From: JASMHC01 sp964453855
GTDB taxonomy: Bacteria; Pseudomonadota; Alphaproteobacteria; Rhodobacterales; Rhodobacteraceae
Direction of reading: 5' to 3'
Assembly: GCA_964453855.1 (NCBI GenBank)
Contig: CAYVRN010000001.1
Span: forward strand, 1-64,000
DNA length: 64,000 bases
Part shown: piece by piece, positions 1-8,843 of the stretch
Numbering within the stretch: position 1 is the first letter of the stretch
How the letters are laid out: each line of letters starts with the position of its first letter
Made by a program: the position numbers and the translations under genes
The notes under the pieces: generated by a model
What the model saw: the letters and a program-made list of their open reading frames with translations, nothing else
Told to the model about the DNA's origin: nothing
Databases searched by the model: none

Positions 1-7
1 ATCTGAG

Positions 8-2122
8 TTGGATAGAAAGATTCAAACCAGCTGGATCGCTATTCTTGTGATCACCTCAGTTTCAGGCGTTTGGGCTTTAATTCTACTTATTGTAGGCGAC
101 TTTCCCTCTGCCATGGTCGCAGGGGGCGTGTTTTTCGGGTACTTGATCAGCCTTATTCTTTTTCAGCTGAACAAACCCTACACCGCCAGACTCTATTGGG
201 TGATCAGTGCAGCCGTTGGAATTTTCATTGGGCAAATGGTGGCCACGCCGGGTTCCGAGATTAAAGATTTGTTTCTTCCAGTCATTGGCATGCCGTTTCT
301 TGCGTTTTCGTGGTCTGTCGAAAAGCGTACAACGATCGTTGCCGTACTGCTGGCGGGAACAGCATGGTTAATTTCAGAGGTGTTTCTGTTAGAAGGCGCA
401 CTGCTCCAAAACTTCGGGTTAGATATCAAAAGCCCAGAAGAAACCGCAATGGTGGCGCTTGGAATTCGTACGACAAACCTGATTTTACTATTGGTCGAGT
501 TCGTCGCGTTTTCTGCCTATGCGGCAAGATCAGAATTGCTTGCCTTCGAAAGTAGCAAAAAAGCCGAGGCCTCTGCCCGTTCCAAGGGCGAATTTCTGGC
601 CAACATGAGCCATGAAATCAGAACGCCCATGAATGGTGTGATCGGGATGATCGAGGTCCTTGAGGCACTTGAACCAACGGTCGAGCAAAAGAATGCCATT
701 ACGACGATCAAAAGTTCAGCATTTTCATTGCTACGGATAATCGACGACATTCTCGACACCGCAAAAATGGAAGCAGGCAAGCTATCCATCGAACCGGTGC
801 CATCAGAACTGCGCCCGATTATTGAAGGTGTTGCTGAAACCGTTCGTCCGACGGCCAATCATTTGGGTGTTAACATCAGGCTTTGGGTAGACCCGTTGCT
901 GCCTGAGTGGGTGATGACCGACCCGGGGCGTTTGCGGCAGGTTTTGCTGAACCTGATCAGCAATGGGGTAAAATATTCAGCGAAATCCCTGACTCAGCGC
1001 GATGGTATAGTGTTTGTGAAGTTATGGAAATCGCGCGGAAACCATCTGTTGATTGAAATCGAAGACAACGGCTTGGGAATGGATTCTGATCTGGTCAGCA
1101 ATTTGATTCAGCCGTTTGTACAGGGAGAATCATCTTCGACCCGACGTGTCGGGGGAACCGGACTCGGGCTTGTCATCAGCCGCAACCTGATTGAGATGTT
1201 TGGCGGTCGGATTGAGGTTTCTTCCCAAATCGGAAAAGGATCGACCTTCACGGTGTTCCTTCCATTGCGGGAAGCATCGGGGCCCAAGCGTATGCCCGAT
1301 ATTAACGGCCTCAGCCTTGTCTGGGTCGAAGACGACGATTTCAGTGTGACTGATGGAATCCAGCTATATTTCAAACGAAGCGGATGCGATGCAACCTTTG
1401 TTTCCGATATTGAAGCGCTGGCGGATTTGGACATGTCAAAGTTACCGGCGAACACTGTATTTCTGATAGCCTCGCTTGATCTGGACAAGATAGCCAAGGC
1501 CCGATTTGAGATTGCTGCGCTTCGGGAAGACACGCCGATCATTGAGCTTGTCAACGACCGTATCCGTCCAGCCGGATTGGTTGGAAAAGGCCATTACATT
1601 TTGCGTATCTATCCAATGCGCTTTGCCGACTTGCACGAATCCGTTCATGTTCTGGCCCACCGCAAGGTTCCGGAGTTACCGCCTGAAACTGAAGTTGAAA
1701 AAAGCGCAACTGCACCTGATGAAAGCAAAACTATCCTCGTGGTCGAAGACAATCCGATCAATCAGCTGGTGATCAAGCGGCAGCTGGATATGCTGGGCCA
1801 CTCGGTTGAGGTCGCCGATGACGGCGAGGCNNNNNNNNNNNNNNNNNNNNNNNNNNNNNNNNNNNNNNNNNNNNNNNNNNNNNNNNNNNNNNNNNNNNNN
1901 NNNNNNNNNNNNNNNNNNNNNNNNNNNNNNTACGATCTTGCCCGTGCGATCCGGCGGAGCGAGGAGCAGACCGGAAATGCTGCGGTGCCCATCATTGCAA
2001 TTACGGCTAACGCTTTGGAGGGCGAGGCTGAAAAATGCTATGCCAGCGGCATGAACGGCTATCTGACGAAACCGTTCAGTCTGGATCAATTGCGCCGCGC
2101 GATAAACGATACCAAAGCTTAG
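8..2122 (+). CDS. Hybrid sensor histidine kinase/response regulator (start may lie outside window; internal gap)
   Basis: A membrane-anchored two-component hybrid kinase. The first 170 residues or so hold several hydrophobic segments and no obvious periplasmic sensor domain. The H-box (NMSHEIRTPMNG, phospho-acceptor His about residue 202) follows a short linker, and then the ATPase domain shows N-box (NLISNGVKYS), G1 (EDNGLGM) and G2 (GGTGLGL) motifs. A receiver-like module follows that looks degenerate (VEDDD is present, but LRIYP stands where a Lys-Pro is expected). A canonical receiver begins near residue 575 (ILVVEDNPIN) and ends in LTKPFS. A 100-N gap removes the stretch that should carry the phospho-acceptor Asp. 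The reading frame stays open to base 2, so TTG at 8 is only the first possible start in the window and the gene may be 5' truncated. Its stop overlaps that of the convergent DMT gene. The signal sensed is unknown. Confidence 0.88.
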   Translation: MDRKIQTSWIAILVITSVSGVWALILLIVGDFPSAMVAGGVFFGYLISLILFQLNKPYTARLYWVISAAVGIFIGQMVATPGSEIKDLFLPVIGMPFLAFSWSVEKRTTIVAVLLAGTAWLISEVFLLEGALLQNFGLDIKSPEETAMVALGIRTTNLILLLVEFVAFSAYAARSELLAFESSKKAEASARSKGEFLANMSHEIRTPMNGVIGMIEVLEALEPTVEQKNAITTIKSSAFSLLRIIDDILDTAKMEAGKLSIEPVPSELRPIIEGVAETVRPTANHLGVNIRLWVDPLLPEWVMTDPGRLRQVLLNLISNGVKYSAKSLTQRDGIVFVKLWKSRGNHLLIEIEDNGLGMDSDLVSNLIQPFVQGESSSTRRVGGTGLGLVISRNLIEMFGGRIEVSSQIGKGSTFTVFLPLREASGPKRMPDINGLSLVWVEDDDFSVTDGIQLYFKRSGCDATFVSDIEALADLDMSKLPANTVFLIASLDLDKIAKARFEIAALREDTPIIELVNDRIRPAGLVGKGHYILRIYPMRFADLHESVHVLAHRKVPELPPETEVEKSATAPDESKTILVVEDNPINQLVIKRQLDMLGHSVEVADDGEXXXXXXXXXXXXXXXXXXXXXXXXXXXXXXXXXXYDLARAIRRSEEQTGNAAVPIIAITANALEGEAEKCYASGMNGYLTKPFSLDQLRRAINDTKA
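1831..1930. other. Assembly gap (100 N) in the kinase receiver domain
   Basis: Exactly 100 N, the usual placeholder for a gap of unknown size. Receiver domains normally have about 25 residues between the flanking motifs, fewer than 33, so the true gap may be shorter than drawn. Confidence 0.95.
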
Positions 2123-3093
2123 CGTTTGTTCGCTCGCAAACTCAGCAGCCGAACCATTGGACCGACGCGCAACGATGTCCCCGTTTCAAACCGAGTGCGG
2201 TTTCGCAGAACCGGCGTATTCTCGGACGTTTTAGCGCGGGCTTCGCGGACCAGAATATAGAGACCCGAGAAGATGATAATTCCAACGCCGATCAGGGTGT
2301 AGGTATCCGGCAGTTCATCGAAAATCAGGACGCCAAAAATCATAGCCCATATGATTTGAGAATACTGGATCGGCGCAACAACGGCCGCATTTGCCCGGCT
2401 GTACGCGCGGATGATACTTAGGCCACCAAGAAATCCAAGAACTGAGATCACGGCAAAGCCGCCGAAATGTTCAATTGGGACGGGCTTATAAACAAACGGC
2501 ATGGCGCAGGCCATGACGAAAAAGTTGCCCATCATCGGGTACAGCATCAGCACCATCGAGCGTTCCTCATGCCCGATCCGCCGCACAATGACAGACGCCA
2601 TAGACGACGCAACAGCTCCGATCATTGCAGTTAGATGCCCCAGTTGCATCGGTGCAGATCCCGGGCGGACAACGATCAGAACGCCGATCAGACCAATGAT
2701 AACCGCGCCCCAGCGATGGATGCCGACCTTTTCCCCTAACACTGGGATCGACAGAACAGTGATCAACAGCGGTGTGGCAAACAAAATCGCGTAGACTTGC
2801 GACATGGGCATCGTCGAGAAGGCGTAGAATACTGACGCGCCGGTAATTACGGTGCACAGCGTGCGAAGCAGCGACCACCACGGATGAAGCGGAATCAATG
2901 TGCCCTCGGTTGAGTCTTGCATCAGCAGCAAGACGGCCAAGGGGAATCCCAGCAGGGTGCTGAAAAACACGATTTGAAACGGCGAGTAACTGCCGCCGAT
3001 CAGTTTGATCACCGCGTCATGGCTCGAGAAAAACGCGAACCCCAAAAGGGCAAACAGAACGCCAGAGATATTCGAATTCATCACGCGCCTCAT
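2119..3093 (-). CDS. DMT-superfamily (EamA-type) transporter
   Basis: An inner-membrane permease of the drug/metabolite transporter superfamily. At 324 residues it has the usual size and about ten hydrophobic segments in two EamA-like halves; for example VLFALLGFAFFSSHDAVIKL opens the first half and LTAMIGAVASSMASVIVRRI the second. The C-terminus is a basic cytoplasmic tail. An ATG four codons downstream (3081) is an equally plausible start. Substrates of this family range from amino acids to purines and drugs, and nothing here identifies one. The TAA stop shares bases with the TAG stop of the convergent kinase, and no terminator hairpin separates them. Confidence 0.85.
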   Translation of the reverse strand: MRRVMNSNISGVLFALLGFAFFSSHDAVIKLIGGSYSPFQIVFFSTLLGFPLAVLLLMQDSTEGTLIPLHPWWSLLRTLCTVITGASVFYAFSTMPMSQVYAILFATPLLITVLSIPVLGEKVGIHRWGAVIIGLIGVLIVVRPGSAPMQLGHLTAMIGAVASSMASVIVRRIGHEERSMVLMLYPMMGNFFVMACAMPFVYKPVPIEHFGGFAVISVLGFLGGLSIIRAYSRANAAVVAPIQYSQIIWAMIFGVLIFDELPDTYTLIGVGIIIFSGLYILVREARAKTSENTPVLRNRTRFETGTSLRVGPMVRLLSLRANKR

Positions 3094-3185
3094 CGTGTCG
3101 AAAGTACCTAGATATTTTTCGATACGATGATTGCGCTAACTAATGAAGTCGAAAAAACGCTGGTCTGTCATGCACTGGGCGAATG

Positions 3186-4505
3186 TCACTCGTGTATGAA
3201 ATGCAGCGCATTGAAGGTTTGGCGCCACTCAGAGACCTCTTTCGCCAAACTCTCGGGGCTATTGGTTGTCAGACTGGCAGCAATCAACCGCGCCAGTTCA
3301 GGCGCGTCTTTCGCTGTCATGCCCCAACGCACAAGTTCCGGTGTGCCGATCCGCAATCCGTTCATGTCGCCTGCCACTTCGGAAATTGGCAGGCCGATCC
3401 CGCAAGCCAGAAACCCAGATCGTCGTAAGGTTTTCGAGGCCGCTTGCCCGCCGCCGTAGGGGGCTGCTTCCACGGCAAACTGATGCGACTTGGTAAAGCC
3501 TTCGGTCCCTTTGAAAACCGGCAAGCCGCGCTGGGCAAGTTCGTCGGCAAGCGCTTGTGACAGGTCAATCATCTGGGTCGCGTAGGCATGGCCAAAGTCC
3601 CGCCAGTCCAGCATGGTTACGGCTAAAGCCGCCGATTTGGCGGCGTCGAAATTCGCGGTCATGCCGGGGAATGCAATAGTGTCTAGCCGCTGCGCAATCT
3701 CGGCTTCGTTGGTCACAATCAAGCCGCCCGCCGGTCCGCCAAGGCTTTTGTAGGTGCTCATCGTCATGAAATGCGCGCCTTCGTCCAACGGGTTTTTCCA
3801 CGCTCTACCCGCGATGATCCCGCATTGGTGCGCGGCGTCGAACATGACCCATGCGCCAACTTCATCTGCAATCCTGCGGACCTCGGCCACTGGATGTTCA
3901 AACAGATTAAGGCTGCCACCAATTGTTATCAGCTTGGGTTTCACTTGCTTTGCCAACTCGCGCAGCGCGTTGGTGTCCACGGTATAGCCATCGGCCTGAA
4001 CGGGTGCTTGAACGATATTCAGCCCGTAAAGCCCTGCGCAACCTGCATCGTGGTGGGTAACATGACCGCCTACCGTTGCAGGGGGCGCAATGATCGTATC
4101 GCCCGGTTTGCAGGTGGCCATAAAGCCATAGAGGTTGGCTATCGCACCCGAAGGTACTCGGATTTCGGCAAACTTCGCGTCGAATACCTCGGCTGCCAGT
4201 TCTGCGGCAATGACTTCGATCTCTTCGATCGCCTCAAGTCCCATCTCGTATTTGTCGCCCGGATAACCCAGCGACGGGCGCGAGCCGATCCCCGAGGCCA
4301 AAAGCGCCTCGGCTTTGGGGTTCATCACGTTGGTTGCGGGGTTCAGGTTGAAGCACTCGCGTTCGTGGATGCGTTTATTGTCCTCAGCCAGTGACTGGAT
4401 GCGGCTCAGGATCGCGTTCGAAGGTTCCTGCGATGTGCGTTTGGCAATGTCTTGAATCAGCGTTTCGCAGGTGTCGGGTACCCAAGTGCGGCGGTCCAAT
4501 GTCAT
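3186..4505 (-). CDS. PLP-dependent enzyme of the serine hydroxymethyltransferase fold
   Basis: About 439 residues, related to GlyA. It has the SHMT-like stretch ECFNLNPATNVMNPKAEALL, then SLGYPGDKYEMG, the PLP-contacting FDAAH (Asp about 223, His about 226) and the Schiff-base lysine in STYKSLGGPAGG (Lys about 253). Canonical GlyA has THKTLRGPRGG there, so this is a divergent paralogue. Family knowledge would fit an alpha-methylserine or threonine-type aldolase/hydroxymethyltransferase, but the substrate cannot be read from the sequence. I chose ATG 4505 because a good ribosome site (aaggag) precedes it; an upstream extension in the same frame overlaps the LysR gene and looks non-coding. It is divergent from a GcvA-like regulator across a 95-bp spacer carrying a dyad, which suggests direct control by that regulator. 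Confidence 0.8.
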   Translation of the reverse strand: MTLDRRTWVPDTCETLIQDIAKRTSQEPSNAILSRIQSLAEDNKRIHERECFNLNPATNVMNPKAEALLASGIGSRPSLGYPGDKYEMGLEAIEEIEVIAAELAAEVFDAKFAEIRVPSGAIANLYGFMATCKPGDTIIAPPATVGGHVTHHDAGCAGLYGLNIVQAPVQADGYTVDTNALRELAKQVKPKLITIGGSLNLFEHPVAEVRRIADEVGAWVMFDAAHQCGIIAGRAWKNPLDEGAHFMTMSTYKSLGGPAGGLIVTNEAEIAQRLDTIAFPGMTANFDAAKSAALAVTMLDWRDFGHAYATQMIDLSQALADELAQRGLPVFKGTEGFTKSHQFAVEAAPYGGGQAASKTLRRSGFLACGIGLPISEVAGDMNGLRIGTPELVRWGMTAKDAPELARLIAASLTTNSPESLAKEVSEWRQTFNALHFIHE

Positions 4506-4571
4506 GACGGTTCTCCTTTGTTTGGGGCAGTATCGACGTGCGCGGGTGACAGCGCAAACCAGATTTGCTAA

Positions 4572-4600
4572 TTCTAGCGATAGAAAAACTAAGGCTAGAA
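4572..4600. promoter_or_regulatory. Candidate LysR/GcvA operator (TTCTAGC-N15-GCTAGAA)
   Basis: Perfect 7-bp inverted arms, TTCTAGC at 4572-4578 and GCTAGAA at 4594-4600, separated by 15 bp and ending directly at the LysR start codon. A CTAAT at 4568-4572 matches the core known for GcvA sites. Its place between a LysR gene and its divergent neighbour fits an autoregulatory operator; binding is inferred. Confidence 0.5.
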
Positions 4601-5479
4601 ATGACCGTCTCTCCACCACGTCCAAAAGGCCCCGCTTTAAACGCTCTGCGTGCGTTCGAGGCGGCAGCGCGATTGGAAAGCTTTGCATCTGCCGCCGAAG
4701 AGCTTTCGGTGACCGCCGGTGCCATTTCCCAGCATATCAAAGCGCTAGAGGAATGGGCGGGTGTTCCCCTGTTCCGTCGTAACGCTCAAGGCGTTCGTTT
4801 GACCCCCGAGGGGCGGGCTATTGCCCCTGCCTTTGTCAAAGCCTTTGATGCGTTGGGGGATGCTATACGCGGATTGCGCGATGTGCGCCCGACCCGTGAC
4901 ATTCAAATCGCGACGATGCCCAGTTTGGCCCAGTTGTGGCTGCCGCCCCGCCTGCGGCAGATACGCGAAACGTTCCCACATATCCGCCTGTCAGTCACCG
5001 CACTTGAAGTGGCCCCGAATCTGCGGCGCGAACTATTTGATCTGTCGTTGTTCATCCGCCAGCCCTCTGGCTCCGATCAGGAGATAGTCGTGCGGCCGGA
5101 TGTAATCTATCCGATTTGCGCGCCGGAACTGGCGGCGTTGATTTCTGCGCCCGAGGATTTGGCAAATCACCCGCTTCTTTATGATCGGTCGTGGTCGGAT
5201 GATTGGGGACTGTGGGCAAAAGCGGCTAAGGTAGAGCTGGCCACTATCGGTGACGGGGCACAATACTCGCTATTCAGCCTTGCACAGGAAGAGGCTAAAT
5301 CCGGTGCAGGCGTTCTGATGGGGCACGCCATTTTGTCGGACGCTGCCGTGAGCAGCGGAGAATTGGTGCGATTGTTCGATGTTGCCTGTCAAACAGATAA
5401 GTCTCTGGTGCTCGAGGCGGCAACGCGAAAGGAACATGATCCAGAACTGGTCGAAATCCTGACGATCCTTGCATCATAG
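4601..5479 (+). CDS. LysR-family transcriptional regulator (GcvA-like)
   Basis: About 292 residues, the normal LysR length. The N-terminal winged helix (LNALRAFEAAARLESFASAA, then AGAISQHIKALEEWAGVPLF) is typical of the GcvA branch, and a periplasmic-binding-protein-like effector domain follows. I prefer ATG 4601 (MTVSPPRPKG) over an in-frame TTG at 4565, because the homologous region begins right after it and the TTG would run through the inverted repeat. It is divergent from the SHMT-fold gene, its probable target. The gene ends at a hairpin shared with convergent leuB. Confidence 0.87.
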   Translation: MTVSPPRPKGPALNALRAFEAAARLESFASAAEELSVTAGAISQHIKALEEWAGVPLFRRNAQGVRLTPEGRAIAPAFVKAFDALGDAIRGLRDVRPTRDIQIATMPSLAQLWLPPRLRQIRETFPHIRLSVTALEVAPNLRRELFDLSLFIRQPSGSDQEIVVRPDVIYPICAPELAALISAPEDLANHPLLYDRSWSDDWGLWAKAAKVELATIGDGAQYSLFSLAQEEAKSGAGVLMGHAILSDAAVSSGELVRLFDVACQTDKSLVLEAATRKEHDPELVEILTILAS

Positions 5480-5481
5480 CA

Positions 5482-5508
5482 AAAGGGCGGCCCAATGGAC
5501 CGCCCTTT
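5482..5508. terminator. Bidirectional rho-independent terminator between lysR and leuB
   Basis: AAAGGGCGG at 5482-5490 pairs with CCGCCCTTT at 5500-5508 around a 9-nt loop. The A and T runs at the two ends let it work in both directions, as expected between convergent genes. Confidence 0.85.
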
Positions 5509-5528
5509 GGTAATTCTATGGGGATAGC

Positions 5529-6635
5529 TTACAGGCTGGCGTCCAGCGCGGCCAGAATAGCGTCGCCCATGCCGCTGGTCGAAACGGGCTGAACGCCTTC
5601 TTCGCCAAGCAGGTCGGCGGTGCGGTATCCGTCAGCCAGAACTTTTTCAACAGCGGCTTCCAGACGATCCGCTTCGGCGCCTTGGTCAAAGCTGTAGCGT
5701 AGGGCCATCGCAAACGACAGAACGCAAGCAATCGGGTTGGCTTTGCCTTGACCCGCGATATCGGGCGCAGAGCCGTGTACCGGTTCGTACAACGCCTTCG
5801 GGCGGCCATTGGCCATCGGTGCGCCCAGTGACGCAGACGGCAGCATACCCAGCGAGCCGGTCAGCATTGCGGCAGCATCCGACAGCAGGTCGCCGAACAG
5901 GTTGTCGGTGACGATTACGTCAAATTGCTTGGGCCAGCGGCATAGCTGCATCGCGCCTGCGTCCGCGTACATGTGCGACAGCTCGACGTCCTGATATTCG
6001 GCTTGATGTACCTCGGTCACAACATCGCGCCACAGGATGCCCGATTCCATCACGTTGGCCTTTTCCATCGAGCAAACCTTGTTGCCGCGGCGGCGGGCCA
6101 GTTCAAACGCCGAGCGTGCAACGCGGGCAATTTCGCTTTCGGTATAGCGCTGGGTGTTGATGCCCACACGTTCATTACCTTCTTCGATGATGCCGCGTGG
6201 TTCACCAAAGTAGATGCCCGAGGTCAATTCGCGCACGATCATAATATCCAGACCGGCCACAACATCGCGCTTCAGTGACGAGAAGTCTGCCAGCGCGTCA
6301 AAACACTGCGCCGGGCGCAGGTTCGAGAACAGGTCCATTTCCTTGCGCAGACGCAGCAGACCACGCTCGGGCTTAACGCTGAAATCAAGGTTGTCGTATT
6401 TCGGACCGCCGACAGCGCCCAGAAGAACCGCATCGACTTCCTGCGCTTTGGCCATCGTGTCGTCATGCAGCGGGGTACCGTGTACGTCGTATGCCGAACC
6501 GCCTACGAGATCTTCGCTGACATCAAATTTCAGGTCGCGCTTGTCGCCGTACCAGTCGATGATCCGGCGCACCTCGGCCATAACTTCGGGGCCGATGCCG
6601 TCACCGGCAAGAATAAGAAGCGAAGGGTTGGTCAT
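5529..6635 (-). CDS. leuB: 3-isopropylmalate dehydrogenase
   Basis: Catalyses NAD-dependent oxidative decarboxylation of 3-isopropylmalate in leucine synthesis, in the cytoplasm. The 368 residues show the family opening LLILAGDGIGPEVMAEVRRI, the substrate-binding ELTSGIYFGEPRG, the metal-binding region (VTDNLFGDLLSDAAAMLTGS) and the NAD-site stretch YEPVHGSAPDIAGQGKANPI. ATG 6635 (MTNPSLLIL) fits family starts; eleven further codons upstream are open but not conserved. Two unrelated genes separate it from leuCD on the same strand, so it may be transcribed separately. A bidirectional terminator lies just downstream. Confidence 0.97.
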   Translation of the reverse strand: MTNPSLLILAGDGIGPEVMAEVRRIIDWYGDKRDLKFDVSEDLVGGSAYDVHGTPLHDDTMAKAQEVDAVLLGAVGGPKYDNLDFSVKPERGLLRLRKEMDLFSNLRPAQCFDALADFSSLKRDVVAGLDIMIVRELTSGIYFGEPRGIIEEGNERVGINTQRYTESEIARVARSAFELARRRGNKVCSMEKANVMESGILWRDVVTEVHQAEYQDVELSHMYADAGAMQLCRWPKQFDVIVTDNLFGDLLSDAAAMLTGSLGMLPSASLGAPMANGRPKALYEPVHGSAPDIAGQGKANPIACVLSFAMALRYSFDQGAEADRLEAAVEKVLADGYRTADLLGEEGVQPVSTSGMGDAILAALDASL

Positions 6636-6671
6636 TTCGGATATCCTGTGAAGAAATTGATCGCTCACCGC

Positions 6672-7850
6672 CTACTCATTTGCTGCGGAAAGTTCAAGCT
6701 TTGCTGGCATAGGGGCGGGGTTAGGGATCAAATCCACCCAGACAACGGCGTGCCTGCTTTCATTTTCCGTCGCATCTTCGGGCCACAGGATTCCTTGATT
6801 GATGGTCTGCCAGTGTAACGAAGGCAGGATATAGTCAGTTCTCATCTGGCCCAACCCAATTTCAGTCCAGTCGACAGTTGGAGGGTTCTTGGGAAACGGA
6901 TCGCTCAGATCAGGGTGGGACAATAGACCCCGAATGGCACTTAGAATGCCCTTGCCGCGCTCTGCATCAAGGTTGGCATCCCCGATGATCACAGGATCAT
7001 TTTGTTGCGGGGTGTGATCCAGATAATGCGACCAAAACCGGATCTCATCGGCATTGCGCTTGCCGTTCCGGTCTTCTGGTCCGTCGAATGCAGGAGGAGT
7101 GGCGTGAAAGACCCCTAGTCGCAAAGTGGTTTCTGCGTCGATCAGAACCGGAATCACCCAGTGACCGGTCGTGGATAGGCGCTGCAATTTGTAGACTTCT
7201 TCAGATGGGAAAAGCCCATTTGCGTCACGCGGCAAGTCTGCCCATTCTAAGTCTGTCCAGAGCGTTGCCGAATGGTCTTCGATTTCCGCATCGGCAAACG
7301 GAAAACGGGACAAGATACCCATGCCCCCCTGGCCCGAAAAGCGCCCATAGCCTTGGGCATCGCGGGGGGTGCCTGTGCGTCCATCTCCGTCCAAGTCCAT
7401 ACCGCTTGGCATGCCTGTGTTCGGGCGGGTTGAAAACACATGTGGATAGTCGGGGCCACCAAACTGGGAAATTCGTTCGGAAAATCGCAATAGCGCAAGA
7501 TTGTGGGCATCAAAGTCGATCCCCAAAAGCACCACAACTTCGGCTTGTACCTTGGCCACGCGCCGGGCAGCGGCCAGAATGTCGGCGCTGCCTTTCCCGA
7601 TGTCCCGAAACAACAGACCGGGGGCTTTTCGCTCTAGCTCGGTATGAAAAAGGGCGATTCTAATAGGATTGGCTCCGGCCTGTGCTGCCGGAGCCAACAG
7701 AGCAATCACTGACAGTATTACCAGCCAGGGACAGATGCGATTTCGTCGTGGTCGTCTTCTTCCTGCATCTGGCGGGCGTTCGCCGCCATCTGGGCCACCC
7801 GGCTGATTGCCACGCCGCGCATAATCATTCCGCTTGGCAAAAACGCCCAT
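6672..7850 (-). CDS. Endonuclease/exonuclease/phosphatase (EEP)-family protein, probably exported; start uncertain
   Basis: The body (RIALFHTELERKAPGL onward) has an EEP-like layout: an early LLGIDFDAH where the metal-binding Glu segment lies, a Ca-site-like DLDGDGRTG, IIGDANLDAERGKG matching the catalytic GDxN motif, and a late TDYILPS. A strongly hydrophobic stretch with a signal-peptidase-like end (ICPWLVILSVIALLAPAAQA) suggests export. The only in-frame ATG, at 7850, places this signal about 45 residues in and overlaps the upstream membrane gene by 133 bp, which is unusual. In-frame CTG 7724 or GTG 7709 would give a minimal signal instead. An unrecognised sequencing error near 7745 is another possibility. 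The substrate is unknown; members act on nucleic acids, phosphoesters or lipids. Confidence 0.7.
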   Translation of the reverse strand: MGVFAKRNDYARRGNQPGGPDGGERPPDAGRRRPRRNRICPWLVILSVIALLAPAAQAGANPIRIALFHTELERKAPGLLFRDIGKGSADILAAARRVAKVQAEVVVLLGIDFDAHNLALLRFSERISQFGGPDYPHVFSTRPNTGMPSGMDLDGDGRTGTPRDAQGYGRFSGQGGMGILSRFPFADAEIEDHSATLWTDLEWADLPRDANGLFPSEEVYKLQRLSTTGHWVIPVLIDAETTLRLGVFHATPPAFDGPEDRNGKRNADEIRFWSHYLDHTPQQNDPVIIGDANLDAERGKGILSAIRGLLSHPDLSDPFPKNPPTVDWTEIGLGQMRTDYILPSLHWQTINQGILWPEDATENESRHAVVWVDLIPNPAPMPAKLELSAANE

Positions 7851-8662
7851 GCTGCCGTCACCCAGATCATCAGATACGGATCGTTAAACGGCGACACGCC
7901 CACAAATCGGAAGAGTACGCCAATCACCGGTGGGATCAGGAATGGCAGGAAAAAGCCTAATACAATGTTAATGCGGGCATCCCGTGACAGACGTCCGACC
8001 ACATCATCGGTTGTTGTAGGATCGAAATTCGGCATGTTCAGCCAAACGTTGAACGGTTCCTTGTTCGAAGGCCAGCGACGCAGGAAGAACACCGCCATAA
8101 AGACCACAAGCGAAACAAGCGAGATAAAATATGCGATGCCAGTCGATGCAAGGAACGTCGCATAAGGGATATTGTCCGCCACAAGGGGGAACTGCATCAT
8201 CATCAGTCGAACGGGTGATCCGGGCTGGTCGATCGAAAAGCCGATGATTGCGCCAACGTTGTGGATAAAGGTCGTCGTGTTGTGTGGAACAAACATATGG
8301 CTTTGGATCAGCGACAGGCAATAGACCATCACAAGCAGCGACATGTAGCGAATACGGTTAAACGGAGGGGCGTTGCGGAATTCGATCAGGCTGGGCGAGA
8401 CAGAGGCATATTCCATAAAGGTCCAGATCATCATCGAAAGTGAGATGATGAATATGACAGTGCCATTTTGAGAGGCGATGCCGGGCACGACGAATGCTGG
8501 CAATGCGAAGAGCACACCAACCAATATCGCCCTAAAGAGCGCACCTGATACTCGTGAAGCCACTGTCTGCTTCCTTTCAAATGGCAGCGCGCTTTGTGTT
8601 TTTGCGCGTCTTTCCCACTTGAGCCCTGCCGTTTTAGACAGGTCTGCCTCATTTATGCCCAT
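7718..8662 (-). CDS. Polytopic membrane protein of unknown function
   Basis: About 314 residues with roughly seven hydrophobic segments (for example ALFRAILVGVLFALPAFVVP, VIFIISLSMMIWTFMEYASV, FISLVSLVVFMAVFFL) and an acidic cytoplasmic tail (QEEDDHDEI). I chose ATG 8662 because a strong Shine-Dalgarno (aaaggagg) lies seven bases upstream; eleven further codons upstream are open but lack this. I recognise no catalytic motif and no transporter family. The EEP-family gene overlaps its 3' end on the same strand, so the two are probably co-transcribed. Confidence 0.72.
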   Translation of the reverse strand: MGINEADLSKTAGLKWERRAKTQSALPFERKQTVASRVSGALFRAILVGVLFALPAFVVPGIASQNGTVIFIISLSMMIWTFMEYASVSPSLIEFRNAPPFNRIRYMSLLVMVYCLSLIQSHMFVPHNTTTFIHNVGAIIGFSIDQPGSPVRLMMMQFPLVADNIPYATFLASTGIAYFISLVSLVVFMAVFFLRRWPSNKEPFNVWLNMPNFDPTTTDDVVGRLSRDARINIVLGFFLPFLIPPVIGVLFRFVGVSPFNDPYLMIWVTAAWAFLPSGMIMRGVAISRVAQMAANARQMQEEDDHDEIASVPGW

Positions 8663-8778
8663 TTTCTGCCTCCTTTCGGCCCAGAAATCAATCACTCGTT
8701 AACTTTTCGGATAGGAATGAGGCATTCAAAGGGGCAAATATGTGACTCTTTGCATTATTTTGGAGGCAATTTTATAGC

Positions 8779-8814
8779 AAAAAGGCTGGGTTACCCCGCG
8801 TAATCCAGCCTTTT
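8779..8814 (-). terminator. Rho-independent terminator after leuD
   Basis: AAAAAGGCTGGGTTA (8779-8793) pairs with TAATCCAGCCTTTT (8801-8814), giving a 13-14 bp stem with one G-T pair. On the minus strand the stem is followed by a T run. It lies 30 bp beyond the leuD stop. Confidence 0.85.
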
Positions 8815-8843
8815 CATTGGATTTTTTTAGATTATCGCCCGAG

